NCBI GenBank assembly: GCA_045649205.1
Contig: JAZRPJ010000021.1
Coordinates: 1-18,688 of the forward strand
Direction: 5' to 3'
Length of the DNA: 18,688 nucleotides
Source of the DNA: Flemingiibacterium sp045649205
GTDB taxonomy: Bacteria > Bacillota > Clostridia > Oscillospirales > CAG-272
In this document: positions 1 through 8,736 of the stretch, piece by piece
Layout of the letters: each line of letters starts with the position of its first letter
Numbering within the stretch: position 1 is the first letter of the stretch
The notes under the pieces: generated by a model
Databases searched by the model: none
What the model was told of the DNA's origin: nothing
What the model saw: the letters and a program-made list of their open reading frames with translations, nothing else
Made by a program: the position numbers and the translations under genes

Positions 1-1016
1 GGGGCAAGAATCAGTCCGAAGAAGCCAAGAAGCCTTGCGCCAACAAACATGGAAATGAGAGTTGCCAGAGGATTCAGTCCCACCTGACTGCCCACGATTT
101 TCGGTTCGATGATGTTGCGTACGATCAGGATGATAAGCCAAATGAGGATAAGCCCCACCCCGATTCGAATATTTTCGCCTATCAGCTCAATTGCCGCCCA
201 AGGTAAGATGATCGCCCCTGTCCCAATTACGGGAAGCATATCAAGAAGAGCGATGACTATAGCCAGTGTTAATGGATTTTTTATTCCGAGCAGAGTCAGC
301 CCGAAAAAAAGCTCCGAAAAGGTAATCAGCATGATAAGGGAATAAGACCGTAAATATTTTGAAATTGCCGAGAAAAAGTGTTCTCGCAGCTTTATTAAGA
401 TCCCGATTGTCTTGTTTGGCAGTCGGGATTTTGCCATTATTATAAGATTTTCATAGTCAATGATAAAGAAGAAGCTTGATATGACGGCGAACAGCAAGCC
501 CACCATAAATTGCGGAATGGCTGCGGCAAAAGAGGAAATGACTCCGATCGCCCGCACCGAAATATCAGAAACCATACTGCCTATAGAGCTTTTTGCATAA
601 TCTAAAAGTCCACCGATGCCGACAGTAAGACTGTCCGAGGAGCCGGTGAATGATGCAAGCAGTTCCCGTGTCCTGTCGAAAAGATCGGTGATGATCGGCT
701 CAATGTTATCAGCGTAAATCTCAGGGAGTTTTCGAGAAAATTCGCCGATCCATACGGTGGCGCGCACTGCGATAACCGAAAACACAGCCCCGAGAGCGGC
801 ATAAAAAATTAACAGAACAAAAAGGGCGGCAGGACGGCGTTTCATTTTGAATTTACTGCTAAGAAAACGTACTGCGGGGTTAAGGAAGGTTGCCGCGCCG
901 AAACCGATAACAAATGGCATAACTAAAAAAAGAGTATATTTGAGAGTTAGAAAAACAATTGCCGCAATAAGAAAATAATAGACGGCGGAAATAATAAAAC
1001 GTTTCTTCTTTTCCAT
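1..1016 (-). CDS. AI-2E family / YtvI-like integral membrane permease (3' end cut by window edge)
   Basis: This is an open frame read leftward from an ATG at 1016-1014, preceded by GAGG about 7 bases upstream. It gives 338 residues with no stop before the window edge, so the C-terminus is missing. The N-terminus is a long hydrophobic stretch (about residues 7-45). A second segment (about 62-84) follows the basic KMKRRP patch. After a soluble loop of roughly 100 residues come further membrane segments. The late sequence has the family signature LDMLPVIGTG, then NIIEPKIVGSQVGLNPLATL and a GARLLGFFGL segment. This matches AI-2E transporter-family proteins, most closely the sporulation-associated YtvI group. 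The substrate is not known from sequence, and the autoinducer-2 name is inherited from one member. The family usually has 340-370 residues, so only about 10-30 should be missing. Family assignment is sure; a sporulation role is inferred. Confidence 0.85.
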   Translation of the reverse strand, partial: MEKKKRFIISAVYYFLIAAIVFLTLKYTLFLVMPFVIGFGAATFLNPAVRFLSSKFKMKRRPAALFVLLIFYAALGAVFSVIAVRATVWIGEFSRKLPEIYADNIEPIITDLFDRTRELLASFTGSSDSLTVGIGGLLDYAKSSIGSMVSDISVRAIGVISSFAAAIPQFMVGLLFAVISSFFFIIDYENLIIMAKSRLPNKTIGILIKLREHFFSAISKYLRSYSLIMLITFSELFFGLTLLGIKNPLTLAIVIALLDMLPVIGTGAIILPWAAIELIGENIRIGVGLILIWLIILIVRNIIEPKIVGSQVGLNPLATLISMFVGARLLGFFGLILA

Positions 1017-1068
1017 CTGAAACCTCATATTTTCGGATTCATTACTCTATTATTTTACTCCGAAAAAA

Positions 1069-1084
1069 TTCAGGTATTCCTGAA
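1069..1084 (-). terminator. Short hairpin with T6 tail, minus strand
   Basis: The 6-bp arms TTCAGG and CCTGAA flank a 4-base loop. Read on the minus strand, the hairpin is followed directly by AATTTTTT-type sequence (T run at about 1068-1063). It looks like a weak intrinsic terminator or attenuator in the gap upstream of the permease gene. The same inverted repeat could instead be an operator for that gene. Confidence 0.4.
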
Positions 1085-1101
1085 ATGTGATGCGTAAAAA
1101 T

Positions 1102-1145
1102 AAAAGAGAAAACTTTGCGAAAAAATTCGCTCGGTTTTCTCTTTT
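1102..1145 (-). terminator. Long hairpin terminator downstream of the SLOG gene
   Basis: A perfect 12-bp stem pairs AAAAGAGAAAAC at 1102-1113 with GTTTTCTCTTTT at 1134-1145. An inner GCGAA/TTCGC stem (1117-1121 with 1126-1130) closes an A4 loop. The A-rich arm gives a T run on the minus strand, 29 bases beyond the SLOG stop codon. This is the arrangement expected of an intrinsic terminator for that gene. Confidence 0.7.
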
Positions 1146-1173
1146 TGCCGCTGTGTTATAAAGTGCAATAATT

Positions 1174-1716
1174 TTATTCGTTTGTAGAAAATTCGATAGG
1201 GTAGCTTTCGATAGGGTCATCGCAGAGATTTACAATAGACCGTTCAAGCTTTTTTGCGTAATTTATGGTGTACAGTGTACCGCCTTTCTGCTTTGCGGTG
1301 GCTTCCTCCGCAGTCCGGTCATAGTAGCAAAGACAGTATTTGCAGGCGTCAACCATAGCTCGGTTTCGCTGCAGCATTGCGCCGGGATGATACTTTTCGG
1401 CAATTACTGTAACGGAGTCCGCTTGCGTAAGAATGTCGTTGTATATAGCGACATCCTTTTCATTCCAACGCTTGGTCTGCTCGGGACATGGAAGCATAAG
1501 GTGGAGTTTTATGGAACACCCCTGCCGCTTGTACCACAGAATTTCAAGGGCGGCTATGGTATCAAATCCAAGTGCTCCTCCGGCATAAAAGTCCGTGATC
1601 CCGTGACTTATCATCCAGTCAATTTCAAGGGACAGCTTTTTTACAATGACGTTCATACATTGCGACTCTATTTTGCGGTGCCCCGTAAAGCAGCAGGATC
1701 TTTCGAAATCGGTCAT
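1174..1716 (-). CDS. SLOG-family (DUF1273/YpsA-like) protein
   Basis: This 180-residue protein has the Rossmann-like fold signatures of the SLOG superfamily (DprA, YpsA, lysine decarboxylase-like proteins). CCFTGHRK is at residues 8-15, the phosphate-binding loop AGGALGFD at 45-52, LPCPEQTKRW at 75-84, QRNRAMVDAC at 116-125 and a KGGTLYT strand-loop at 144-150. The length is normal for the family. SLOG proteins are predicted to bind nucleotides or nucleotide-derived ligands, and the biochemical role of the DUF1273 group is not established. The ATG at 1716 has a GAGGTGGAG ribosome site 6-7 bases upstream. The gene lies 83 bases downstream of addA in the same direction. It also has its own promoter, overlapped at the start point by a LexA-like box, so it may be both co-transcribed with addBA and induced separately on DNA damage. 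The family call is firm; a repair role is inferred from context. Confidence 0.88.
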   Translation of the reverse strand: MTDFERSCCFTGHRKIESQCMNVIVKKLSLEIDWMISHGITDFYAGGALGFDTIAALEILWYKRQGCSIKLHLMLPCPEQTKRWNEKDVAIYNDILTQADSVTVIAEKYHPGAMLQRNRAMVDACKYCLCYYDRTAEEATAKQKGGTLYTINYAKKLERSIVNLCDDPIESYPIEFSTNE

Positions 1717-1731
1717 TTGTTCTCCACCTCA

Positions 1732-1745
1732 CAAACATATGTTCT
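1732..1745 (-). promoter_or_regulatory. Probable LexA (SOS) box
   Basis: The minus-strand sequence AGAACATATGTTTG matches the Bacillus subtilis DinR/LexA consensus CGAACRNRYGTTYG at 13 of 14 positions; only the first base differs. Its core AACATATGTT is a perfect palindrome. It covers the predicted transcription start (about 1744) of the SLOG gene, just after the -10 element, which is a typical repressor position. Confidence 0.65.
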
Positions 1746-1750
1746 CTACA

Positions 1751-1779
1751 ATTATAGCATATATTTTGAGATTTGTAAA
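1751..1779 (-). promoter_or_regulatory. Sigma-A promoter with extended -10 for the SLOG gene
   Basis: On the minus strand, the -35 TTTACA (1779-1774) and the -10 TATAAT (1756-1751) are separated by 17 bases, with a TGC extended -10 just before TATAAT. The start point would fall near 1744, giving a leader of about 28 bases that holds the ribosome site. Confidence 0.8.
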
Positions 1780-1799
1780 TAGTTTTTTCAAAATTAATT

Positions 1800-4700
1800 T
1801 CAGATTTCTATTTCATATCCCCCCCCGAAGGAGTAGATGACAGTGCGGCTTACTTTTTTCATGCTGATCTTTTCAAGAGCCGCCCTATAATACGAAAGCT
1901 GTAAATAGTATCTTTCGGTAAGCAGCTTTGCCGCGTTTTCTTTCGTCATGCCATCTCTTATATAGTCGGTTTTGTAATCGAGAAGAGTCAGTGTGCCGTC
2001 CGGATTTTCAAAGAAGCAGTCGATAACACCCTGAACAAGAATTGTTTCACCCGAGATCTCCTCGGCAAGACTTTTGTCTGTGGTGAAATCGGATGCCGGC
2101 AGGAATACATTGAACCTCTTTTCACGAAATACACTTGGGCTTGCTTTTATGCCGCTAAAAAGCTCGCTTCCGAAAAATCCGGCGATTTTCTTTATGTTGA
2201 TCAGCTTTGAAGCACGTTTTGTTATGAATTTTCGCTCTGCAAGACGTTCCGCTTCACGTTCGATTTTTTCTGCCAACGCTTCCGGCGTATCATTCTTTGA
2301 GAAAAGCGAAAAGTCGCAGAACTGCATAAAAGTGTGGGTTGCTGTTCCTCGCTCTGTGCCGCTTGCCGGAAGCTCGGAAGTATTACCGTCAAGAAAGAGC
2401 GGACGCCTTTCGGCGAAGCTGTATTTTTCTTCTGCTATTGCAAGTTCTTCCCCTGCGTCCTCGTCAAGAACGCCGGGATAAAGCTTCGATACCGATAACT
2501 TCGCCGGCAGTTTCGCAGCAGAGGGAGATGGATACTTAAAATCGAAGCGTTCACGGACAAGCGCTGAAAAATCGGTACTTTCCGTGCTTTCTTTGATTTC
2601 GCTTTCCGCTTCCGTTTCTCCGATATCCATAGGGACTTCATCCGTTCCCATTACCGAAATTTCAAATGGCAGTGCAGAGTCTGGGCTTATTCGCTTGTGG
2701 CGCTCTGCCGCAGTGAGGATCCAGTGCATATAGCCGCGGTTTTTCATGATTGAATCCCGTGATAGGTGCAGGCTGTCGGCATAGGCGCTGTCAAGTAACT
2801 TCTGCGGTTCTTTTGCCAGAGCTGTAACGTAAAGCCGTTCCCTCGCTCGGGTCATGGCAACATAAAGGATTCGCATTTCTTCTTCAAGCTGGCTGTCGGA
2901 AATTCGCCGCAGTATACTTTGGCGAATAACCGTATCATAGCGGGCAAATCCTGTTTCATCTGATAGCTTCAAGGATATTCCGAGGGATTTATCCATGACG
3001 ATATTCCGCCTGAGATCATTGTCGTTGAACTTCTTTCCAGTACCGCAGATAAAGCATACGGGGAATTCAAGACCCTTTGATTGGTGGATGCTCATGAGCT
3101 TTACAGTGTCACTGGATTCGCCGAAAACCTTTGCGGTTTCAAGCTCTGCCTTTTCTTCGAGGATGTCGTTTATGTATCTAATGAAGTTGTAAAGTCCTTT
3201 GAAGGATGAGGCTTCAAAACGTCTGGCATATTCATAGAGAAGCATCAGATTGGCACGCTTGGCGGCATTTTCTTTATCGTAAACAAGAGCTAAAAGGTCG
3301 GTGTCGGTATAGATATACCAAAGCAGGCGGTCAACTCTCATTCCCGCCGCCTTTCTCTGCCACATACTTAATTTATCCAGAAAATATCTGCCTTTTGGGA
3401 AGTCCTCGGCTTCACATAATGCAGCAAGGGCGGAGTACAGACTGCCCTCCGGCGTGAACTTTCGTACCCTTATGAGATCGGACAAAGTAAAACCGAAAAT
3501 GGGGCTTCGTAGTGCCCCGGCGAGATAAATATCCCTTGTGGGGTTGTCGATAATATTGATTATAGAAAGTGCCAGCAGCACCTCGGCGTTTTCGAAAAAT
3601 TCACCTTTTACGTTGTTGAAATAAGGTATCCCAACGCTGTCGAAAGCTTCGGAAAGGGCAGTGGCGTGTGCTTTTGTGCTTCGCATGAGTACCGCTATAT
3701 CCGATGGACGGATCGGCGAGCCGTCGTTCTTTTTGCCTTCTTTTATAAGTCTGGCGGATTCTCTTGCTATATACATAGCTTCTTTCGATGAAATTTCGTC
3801 CTCGGACTCGGAGTCACTGTCATCAATCAGAACGATATGCACCGGCTCGCCGTTTTCATCGCCCAGCTTGCCGTGTACAAGCATATCCTCTTCCCTGAAA
3901 TCTACGTCGCCTCTGCCGCTTGTGAAAAGGCAAAGTGAAACGATATTTGAGAAATCAATGATATTCTTATCACACCTGAAATTCGCGGAGAGGAATATGG
4001 CCGTTCCGTTCTCATCGGGAGAAGAAAAACGACGTCTGTAATCAGCGAAGATCATGGGGTCAGAGCCTCTGAAGGCATAGATGGACTGTTTTATATCGCC
4101 CACCATGAATCGGTTATCACCTCGCGACACAGCAGCGAAAATTCCGTCCTGAACGGCGTTGACGTCCTGGTATTCGTCGATGTAAACCTCATCGAAGGAG
4201 TCGCGTAGGGCAAGAGCAGCAGGTGCGGGGGAGTCACTTGAAACGAGAAGCTCATAGGTCAGCCTTTCAAGGTCAGAAAAGTCCACAATGGCGCGCCGTT
4301 TCTTTTCGCCGGCGAACTGATCGCAGAAGGTGCGAAGAATGGTATAAAGCTTGTTAAGTGCTATAGCGGTGGCTTTGCAGTTTTTGTTCAGAGCCTCGGG
4401 GGAGAGGGAGAAGTACTTCGCCGCAAATTCCTTTCGTTCGTCGTGAAATTCTCCCCGCATTTCCTTGGCGTATTCAAGCTCCGACGATAATTCGGCATTT
4501 CTGACAACGCCCAGCCGTACCGGCGAAAAGGCGCGAAAAGCCGCGCATATATTTTCAAAATTTTCGCTGTCTATTGCAGCATTCACGCTGTCGATGAAGT
4601 CGATGTCATTGGTGAAGGGCGGATAATATGCTTTATTTAGCTTTTCGTCTGAGGTTATTTCAGAAAGGACATCGGCGAAAATGTTACGGTATCGGTCAAA

Positions 4701-5390
4701 TTTGCCGCTGACGTAGGATAAGATCTCCTTGGCATAGGGGGTAGCGGCAAAGTCACCGTCATAATTTGCGAGATAATCGGCGGTTCTTTTAATAAATTCG
4801 ATATGCTCGGGATAGCTTGACAGGGCCTTTTCTATGCCGAGAAATATATCCGCAAGCTCATTGTCGGATTTTGTTCCCACGAACATATCCGCGAAATCTT
4901 CAAAGCCGTCGATTTTTATGTCGGCAGAGTCGCTGTAAAGCTTCTCGATGAGGTTGTTCATTATCCCTTTACGGAGCAAAGTTATTTCCGTTTCATCTGC
5001 GATGCGGAAATCGGCAGGGATAAGCTCACTTCCGCCGTGCTCCTTCAGCACATCAAGGCAAAAGCTATGAATCGTGCAGATCTTCGCCCGGTCAAGGGCG
5101 GGGAGTTGTCTTGATAGACGTTTGTTGCCAGGATTTTCCGCAAGTGCCGATTCTATTGCCGATGCGATCCGCTCCTTAAGCTCACCTGCCGCCGCCTTTG
5201 TGAAGGTGACGATAAGCATGCGGGTAATTTCTGCTGGGTTATCTCTGTCGGTAAGACGGCGGATGATACGCTCGGTAAGCACGGCGGTTTTTCCGGAGCC
5301 GGCTCCAGCCGATACAAGCAGGTCAGTGCCTCTATGCTCAATGGCGGCTGTTTGGGCTTTGGTCCATTCTCTTGCCATCTTTATTATCAT
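1800..5390 (-). CDS. addA: ATP-dependent helicase/nuclease subunit A (AddA)
   Basis: This is the motor and nuclease subunit of the AddAB complex, which unwinds and resects double-strand breaks to load RecA. It has 1196 residues, normal for AddA. UvrD-like superfamily 1A motifs appear in order: Walker A SAGAGSGKT at residues 27-35, motif Ia VTFTKAAAGELKER, TIHSFC, motif II DEYQD near 405, motif III VGDIKQSIYAFRG, motif V HQSKGLEFP and motif VI YVAMTRARERLY. The C-terminal RecB-like nuclease has GTATHTF near 1016 and VIDCF...LDYKTD near 1137, which carry the metal-binding Asp and the Lys. I chose ATG 5390 because it overlaps the addB stop as ATGA and follows AAGGAAAGG; a second ATG at 5378 (MAREWTKAQ) is equally close to family starts. 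A run of eight G residues (1819-1826 on the plus strand, as C) lies five codons from the end. Confidence 0.97.
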   Translation of the reverse strand: MIIKMAREWTKAQTAAIEHRGTDLLVSAGAGSGKTAVLTERIIRRLTDRDNPAEITRMLIVTFTKAAAGELKERIASAIESALAENPGNKRLSRQLPALDRAKICTIHSFCLDVLKEHGGSELIPADFRIADETEITLLRKGIMNNLIEKLYSDSADIKIDGFEDFADMFVGTKSDNELADIFLGIEKALSSYPEHIEFIKRTADYLANYDGDFAATPYAKEILSYVSGKFDRYRNIFADVLSEITSDEKLNKAYYPPFTNDIDFIDSVNAAIDSENFENICAAFRAFSPVRLGVVRNAELSSELEYAKEMRGEFHDERKEFAAKYFSLSPEALNKNCKATAIALNKLYTILRTFCDQFAGEKKRRAIVDFSDLERLTYELLVSSDSPAPAALALRDSFDEVYIDEYQDVNAVQDGIFAAVSRGDNRFMVGDIKQSIYAFRGSDPMIFADYRRRFSSPDENGTAIFLSANFRCDKNIIDFSNIVSLCLFTSGRGDVDFREEDMLVHGKLGDENGEPVHIVLIDDSDSESEDEISSKEAMYIARESARLIKEGKKNDGSPIRPSDIAVLMRSTKAHATALSEAFDSVGIPYFNNVKGEFFENAEVLLALSIINIIDNPTRDIYLAGALRSPIFGFTLSDLIRVRKFTPEGSLYSALAALCEAEDFPKGRYFLDKLSMWQRKAAGMRVDRLLWYIYTDTDLLALVYDKENAAKRANLMLLYEYARRFEASSFKGLYNFIRYINDILEEKAELETAKVFGESSDTVKLMSIHQSKGLEFPVCFICGTGKKFNDNDLRRNIVMDKSLGISLKLSDETGFARYDTVIRQSILRRISDSQLEEEMRILYVAMTRARERLYVTALAKEPQKLLDSAYADSLHLSRDSIMKNRGYMHWILTAAERHKRISPDSALPFEISVMGTDEVPMDIGETEAESEIKESTESTDFSALVRERFDFKYPSPSAAKLPAKLSVSKLYPGVLDEDAGEELAIAEEKYSFAERRPLFLDGNTSELPASGTERGTATHTFMQFCDFSLFSKNDTPEALAEKIEREAERLAERKFITKRASKLINIKKIAGFFGSELFSGIKASPSVFREKRFNVFLPASDFTTDKSLAEEISGETILVQGVIDCFFENPDGTLTLLDYKTDYIRDGMTKENAAKLLTERYYLQLSYYRAALEKISMKKVSRTVIYSFGGGYEIEI

Positions 5391-8300
5391 CCTTTCCTTG
5401 TGTCTTTTCGGCAGACGGGCTTCATGGGGCAGTATGCACATCCGTCATGCTTTTTATCGCAGAGAGGCATTGCTTCGGCGTTGCCGCTCTTCATCTCTTT
5501 GCCGATTCGCTTTATTGTATCCTCCATTTCGGAGAGTAAGCCCTTGAACTCCTCAAGAGATGCCAACGATCCGGTAAGACTGCCGTCTTTTTTCTGCTTT
5601 ACGGGGAGATATTTACCGGAAAGTCCCTTTTCCATCGCTTCGAGAACTTCCGGATCGTCAAGTAAAAGTCCGCGTCGGTTAAGCTTTCCCGATACCATGG
5701 TTTCCACTTCATTAGCGGAAATTTCATGATCGAGGGTTACTGTCGGTACACCGGCAGAGAAATAGAGCACGCCTGCCGGAAGAATTTCCGAATTTACGGG
5801 AACGGACAATCCGCTATTTTGCTTTTTACCGTTTTTCCAGATGGAGAAAAGGTATAGAAGCATCTGCATATTCAGCCCAAGCTTCAATTCATCGGCAGAA
5901 AAATCCTTTGCGCCGGTTTTATAGTCAACCACGCGAACATAGACTTTGTCCCCTTTTTCGTAGATGTCAACTCTATCGGCGATACCGTAGATGCACGCCG
6001 ACGAGCCGTCATGAAGCGGGATTTTCAGCGGCTCTATGCATTTTTCGTCATCTCTCACGATTCCGATAGGCGCTTCAAAGAGCTTCGGCGAGAATTTGCT
6101 TCCGCTGAATTCAGCAATGAGATTTTTGCAAAGAAGACGGGAGGAACGCTTCAGCCTTGCGAAAAGGTGAGCCATTCGGCTGCCGGAAAGCTTGTCATCA
6201 ATACGGCAAACACGCGTCATATAGTCACTGACGATTTCATCGAGGGCAGAGTCAAGCTCCGCGTCGCTGACGGTGGAAAGTCCGCCCTTTTCCTGTGCAA
6301 GACGGACAAATTTTTCGAGTATATGGTGTATAAAGGAGCCGATATCAGCAGGATTAAATTCGGCGGATTTCTTCTCCTCAAGCTTCAGGACATACTTGCA
6401 GAAATATGAGAATTTGCAAAGAACAAAAGCTTCAAGCCGTGACTGAGTCATGGCAAGATCGCCGCCAAAAAGTGCCTCTGCGGTTTTTTCGTCAAGCTGT
6501 TCCGTATCATCACAGAGAGGGAGTGATAGGCGTTCAAGGCGTCCCGAAAGCTCGCTGTCTTTTGCGGCATATTCGCGGAGAGAATCACCTAACGGCGTGC
6601 CGTCTGCTTCCGCGATAAATTCGAGAAGATTGTTTCTTCCTTCAAGTCTTTCTTCGATAGGAAGATCGGAATAAGATGTGACTTTGACCTCGGGGAAAAG
6701 ACTTCGGATTCTTGCCGCACCGAGGGAGGGCTTCATGCTGTGACCGGACAGATCGGAGGATGACCAGATTAGGGTAAGACTGTGTGATGCAGATGACACG
6801 GCACGGTAGAAAAGAAAACGTTCATCCGCCGCCTGATATTCGCCGCCCGGTGCCAGCTCAATTCCGACAGAGGCGAGAATTTCTCCCTCACGGTCAGAGA
6901 AAAAGCCGGCAGTTGACGGAGCGGCAGGAAAAATGCCGTCATTTGCACCGATTATGTAAATATGCTTCGAATCTGCACGGAGCAGAGAAGCATCACCGCA
7001 TACTACTGAGTCTATTGCTGCAGGGATCTTACCGATATCCGTTTCATCGAAGATGATTCTTAAAAGCTCCGAAAAAACATCCGCAGTGATTTCAAGGCCG
7101 TGCATCACAAGTGCCGTTTCGTCAAGGGCATCAATAATGACCGACCAGAGCTGCTCGGTTTCTTTCGCTGCTTCGGGAGCTGTATCATACTCGGCATCCG
7201 CGATTTTCTGCAGAGTTTCGGGAATATTAAGGCTAACGAGAAAAGCGTACAGTGCCGCGGCAAAATCTGCCGTGGCTTTACATTCGCGAAGGCGTTCGTG
7301 AAAATCGAAGATTGGGGTTACGACCCGTGAACGAAGCTCGTTTATTTCATCGAGCCTGCGCTGTGATTCCTCGGTGAATTTTGCGGTATATCCTTCGGGA
7401 TTCATGGTGAAATCCTCGGACACGCGGGATTTCCCACGGATATTCCAAAGAGTGATATAGTTTTCGAGCATGGACACTTCCTCGGGGGAAAGTCCGCAAA
7501 GTCCTGTTTTTATGTACGAAATTAAGTCCTCACACTCAAAATTTGAGGTGAACAAGGATAGAGAGGTGAGAATAAGTTTAATGATGGGTTTGGTTTTTAT
7601 ATCGGTTCTTGCGGAAATAAAATGAGGGATGCCGTATTTTTCAAGTGTAACGTCGAGGATGCCGTCATATCTGTCAATGCCCCGTGCAACTACGGTGAAG
7701 TCACGCCAGGATGCGCCTTCTCTGACTTTGCGGCAAATATCAACAGCTACAGCCTCACATTCAGCGAAAAGGCTTTGACACTCTATCATTTTTATGCTTT
7801 CTGCGCTTCCGTTGAAGAAATCGGATTTCTGCAGGTCAAGGCTCCAGAGATTCTTTTCGAGAAAACGAAGCTCTGCATTGTCAGCCCTGCGGTTTTCGGT
7901 GAGAACCACCTCGGAAATTTCGGAGCGGGAAGCTTTTGCGAGCTTAAGAAGATGTACGGCTGTACAGCGCTGATTTTCAAACAGATCCTCCCCGATCTTA
8001 TCGGGGGTCATATCAATGCAAAGGGATACGGTAACATTGTCTGCCTGCCTGAAAAGCTCGCCGATAATGGCGAACTGCTGGGGTGTGAATCCCCAGAATG
8101 AATCTAAAAATATATCCGCACCGGTGAAGATAGCGTTTTCGGCGAGGGCTTTTGCGGCATTTGTCAGGTCATCGTCGGCGTCGTCGCCCAGCTCTTTTGA
8201 TAGGCTTACATACGAGGCATAGATAAGAGATACATCAAGGAGCTTGTCCCGTAGCTTGCCGCTGTTTTCGCTGTCTGTAAGCTTTTTAGCCCCAAGCTCC

Positions 8301-8701
8301 AAAAGAGAGGGGGAGATACAGTAAGTTTTCAGCTCGGTTATGACAGAAAGCATACGTTCCACGGTGCTCCTGTCGGGGGAGTGAACGGTTTTCAGCATGG
8401 GTGCAAGCTCGGTGAGAGTCTGCCACATGAGAAGCATACGTCCGCTTTTTGTTATGTAGCTGTAGGAAAGTCCGCCGACTTCACGGAAGATATGGTTGCA
8501 CAGACGGCGGAAATTCAGGATTTCGAGGGATAAGGAGGGGGCGTTTTCGAGAAGTGCGGTCATGCGCTTTTCGGTGCCCAGAGCCATTTGTTCGGGAACG
8601 AGCAGAAATACCCGTCTGCCCTCCGATGCCGATTTTGCGGCAAGGTCACAGATCCTTGCGGTTTTTCCGCTTCCTGCTCTGCCGTATATGAAATTTATCA
8701 T
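5387..8701 (-). CDS. addB: ATP-dependent helicase/deoxyribonuclease subunit B (AddB)
   Basis: This is the second subunit of AddAB, with 1104 residues. It has an inactivated helicase-like body and a C-terminal RecB-family nuclease. The start MINFIYGRAGSGKT carries the Walker A at residues 7-14, the usual AddB N-terminus. The nuclease motifs are GSFIHHILEKF near 789 and VVDYKTGAKDF near 926. The four cysteines of the AddB iron-sulfur cluster can be assigned: one in FVLCKFSYFC near 760, then the C-terminal CAYCPMKPVC (C1088, C1091, C1097). I chose ATG 8701 because AAAGGA lies 9 bases upstream; a GTG at 8707 is too close to it. The stop overlaps addA by ATGA, so translation of the pair is probably coupled. 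It follows the AraC-type gene by only 35 bases, with no terminator between them, so addBA may be read from that gene's promoter. Confidence 0.97.
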   Translation of the reverse strand: MINFIYGRAGSGKTARICDLAAKSASEGRRVFLLVPEQMALGTEKRMTALLENAPSLSLEILNFRRLCNHIFREVGGLSYSYITKSGRMLLMWQTLTELAPMLKTVHSPDRSTVERMLSVITELKTYCISPSLLELGAKKLTDSENSGKLRDKLLDVSLIYASYVSLSKELGDDADDDLTNAAKALAENAIFTGADIFLDSFWGFTPQQFAIIGELFRQADNVTVSLCIDMTPDKIGEDLFENQRCTAVHLLKLAKASRSEISEVVLTENRRADNAELRFLEKNLWSLDLQKSDFFNGSAESIKMIECQSLFAECEAVAVDICRKVREGASWRDFTVVARGIDRYDGILDVTLEKYGIPHFISARTDIKTKPIIKLILTSLSLFTSNFECEDLISYIKTGLCGLSPEEVSMLENYITLWNIRGKSRVSEDFTMNPEGYTAKFTEESQRRLDEINELRSRVVTPIFDFHERLRECKATADFAAALYAFLVSLNIPETLQKIADAEYDTAPEAAKETEQLWSVIIDALDETALVMHGLEITADVFSELLRIIFDETDIGKIPAAIDSVVCGDASLLRADSKHIYIIGANDGIFPAAPSTAGFFSDREGEILASVGIELAPGGEYQAADERFLFYRAVSSASHSLTLIWSSSDLSGHSMKPSLGAARIRSLFPEVKVTSYSDLPIEERLEGRNNLLEFIAEADGTPLGDSLREYAAKDSELSGRLERLSLPLCDDTEQLDEKTAEALFGGDLAMTQSRLEAFVLCKFSYFCKYVLKLEEKKSAEFNPADIGSFIHHILEKFVRLAQEKGGLSTVSDAELDSALDEIVSDYMTRVCRIDDKLSGSRMAHLFARLKRSSRLLCKNLIAEFSGSKFSPKLFEAPIGIVRDDEKCIEPLKIPLHDGSSACIYGIADRVDIYEKGDKVYVRVVDYKTGAKDFSADELKLGLNMQMLLYLFSIWKNGKKQNSGLSVPVNSEILPAGVLYFSAGVPTVTLDHEISANEVETMVSGKLNRRGLLLDDPEVLEAMEKGLSGKYLPVKQKKDGSLTGSLASLEEFKGLLSEMEDTIKRIGKEMKSGNAEAMPLCDKKHDGCAYCPMKPVCRKDTRKG

Positions 8702-8736
8702 ATCCACCCATCCTTTCGAATCAACGCTGTTCTATA

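Noticed and set aside
1387..1782. A plus-strand 131-codon frame opposite the SLOG gene
   Set aside because: It is antisense to a clear family member, lacks a ribosome site, and its product has no recognisable motif.
5074..5547. A plus-strand 157-codon frame across the addA/addB junction
   Set aside because: It is the complement of two intact, motif-rich genes. The arginine/serine-rich product is typical of shadow frames.
7622..8101. A plus-strand 159-codon frame inside addB
   Set aside because: There is no ribosome site, and addB is uninterrupted and of normal length across this region.
8713..8731. A possible LexA box ahead of addB (GAAC then GTT on the minus strand)
   Set aside because: The half-sites are three bases apart (GAACAGCGTT) whereas the consensus needs four, and there is no -35/-10 pair around it.
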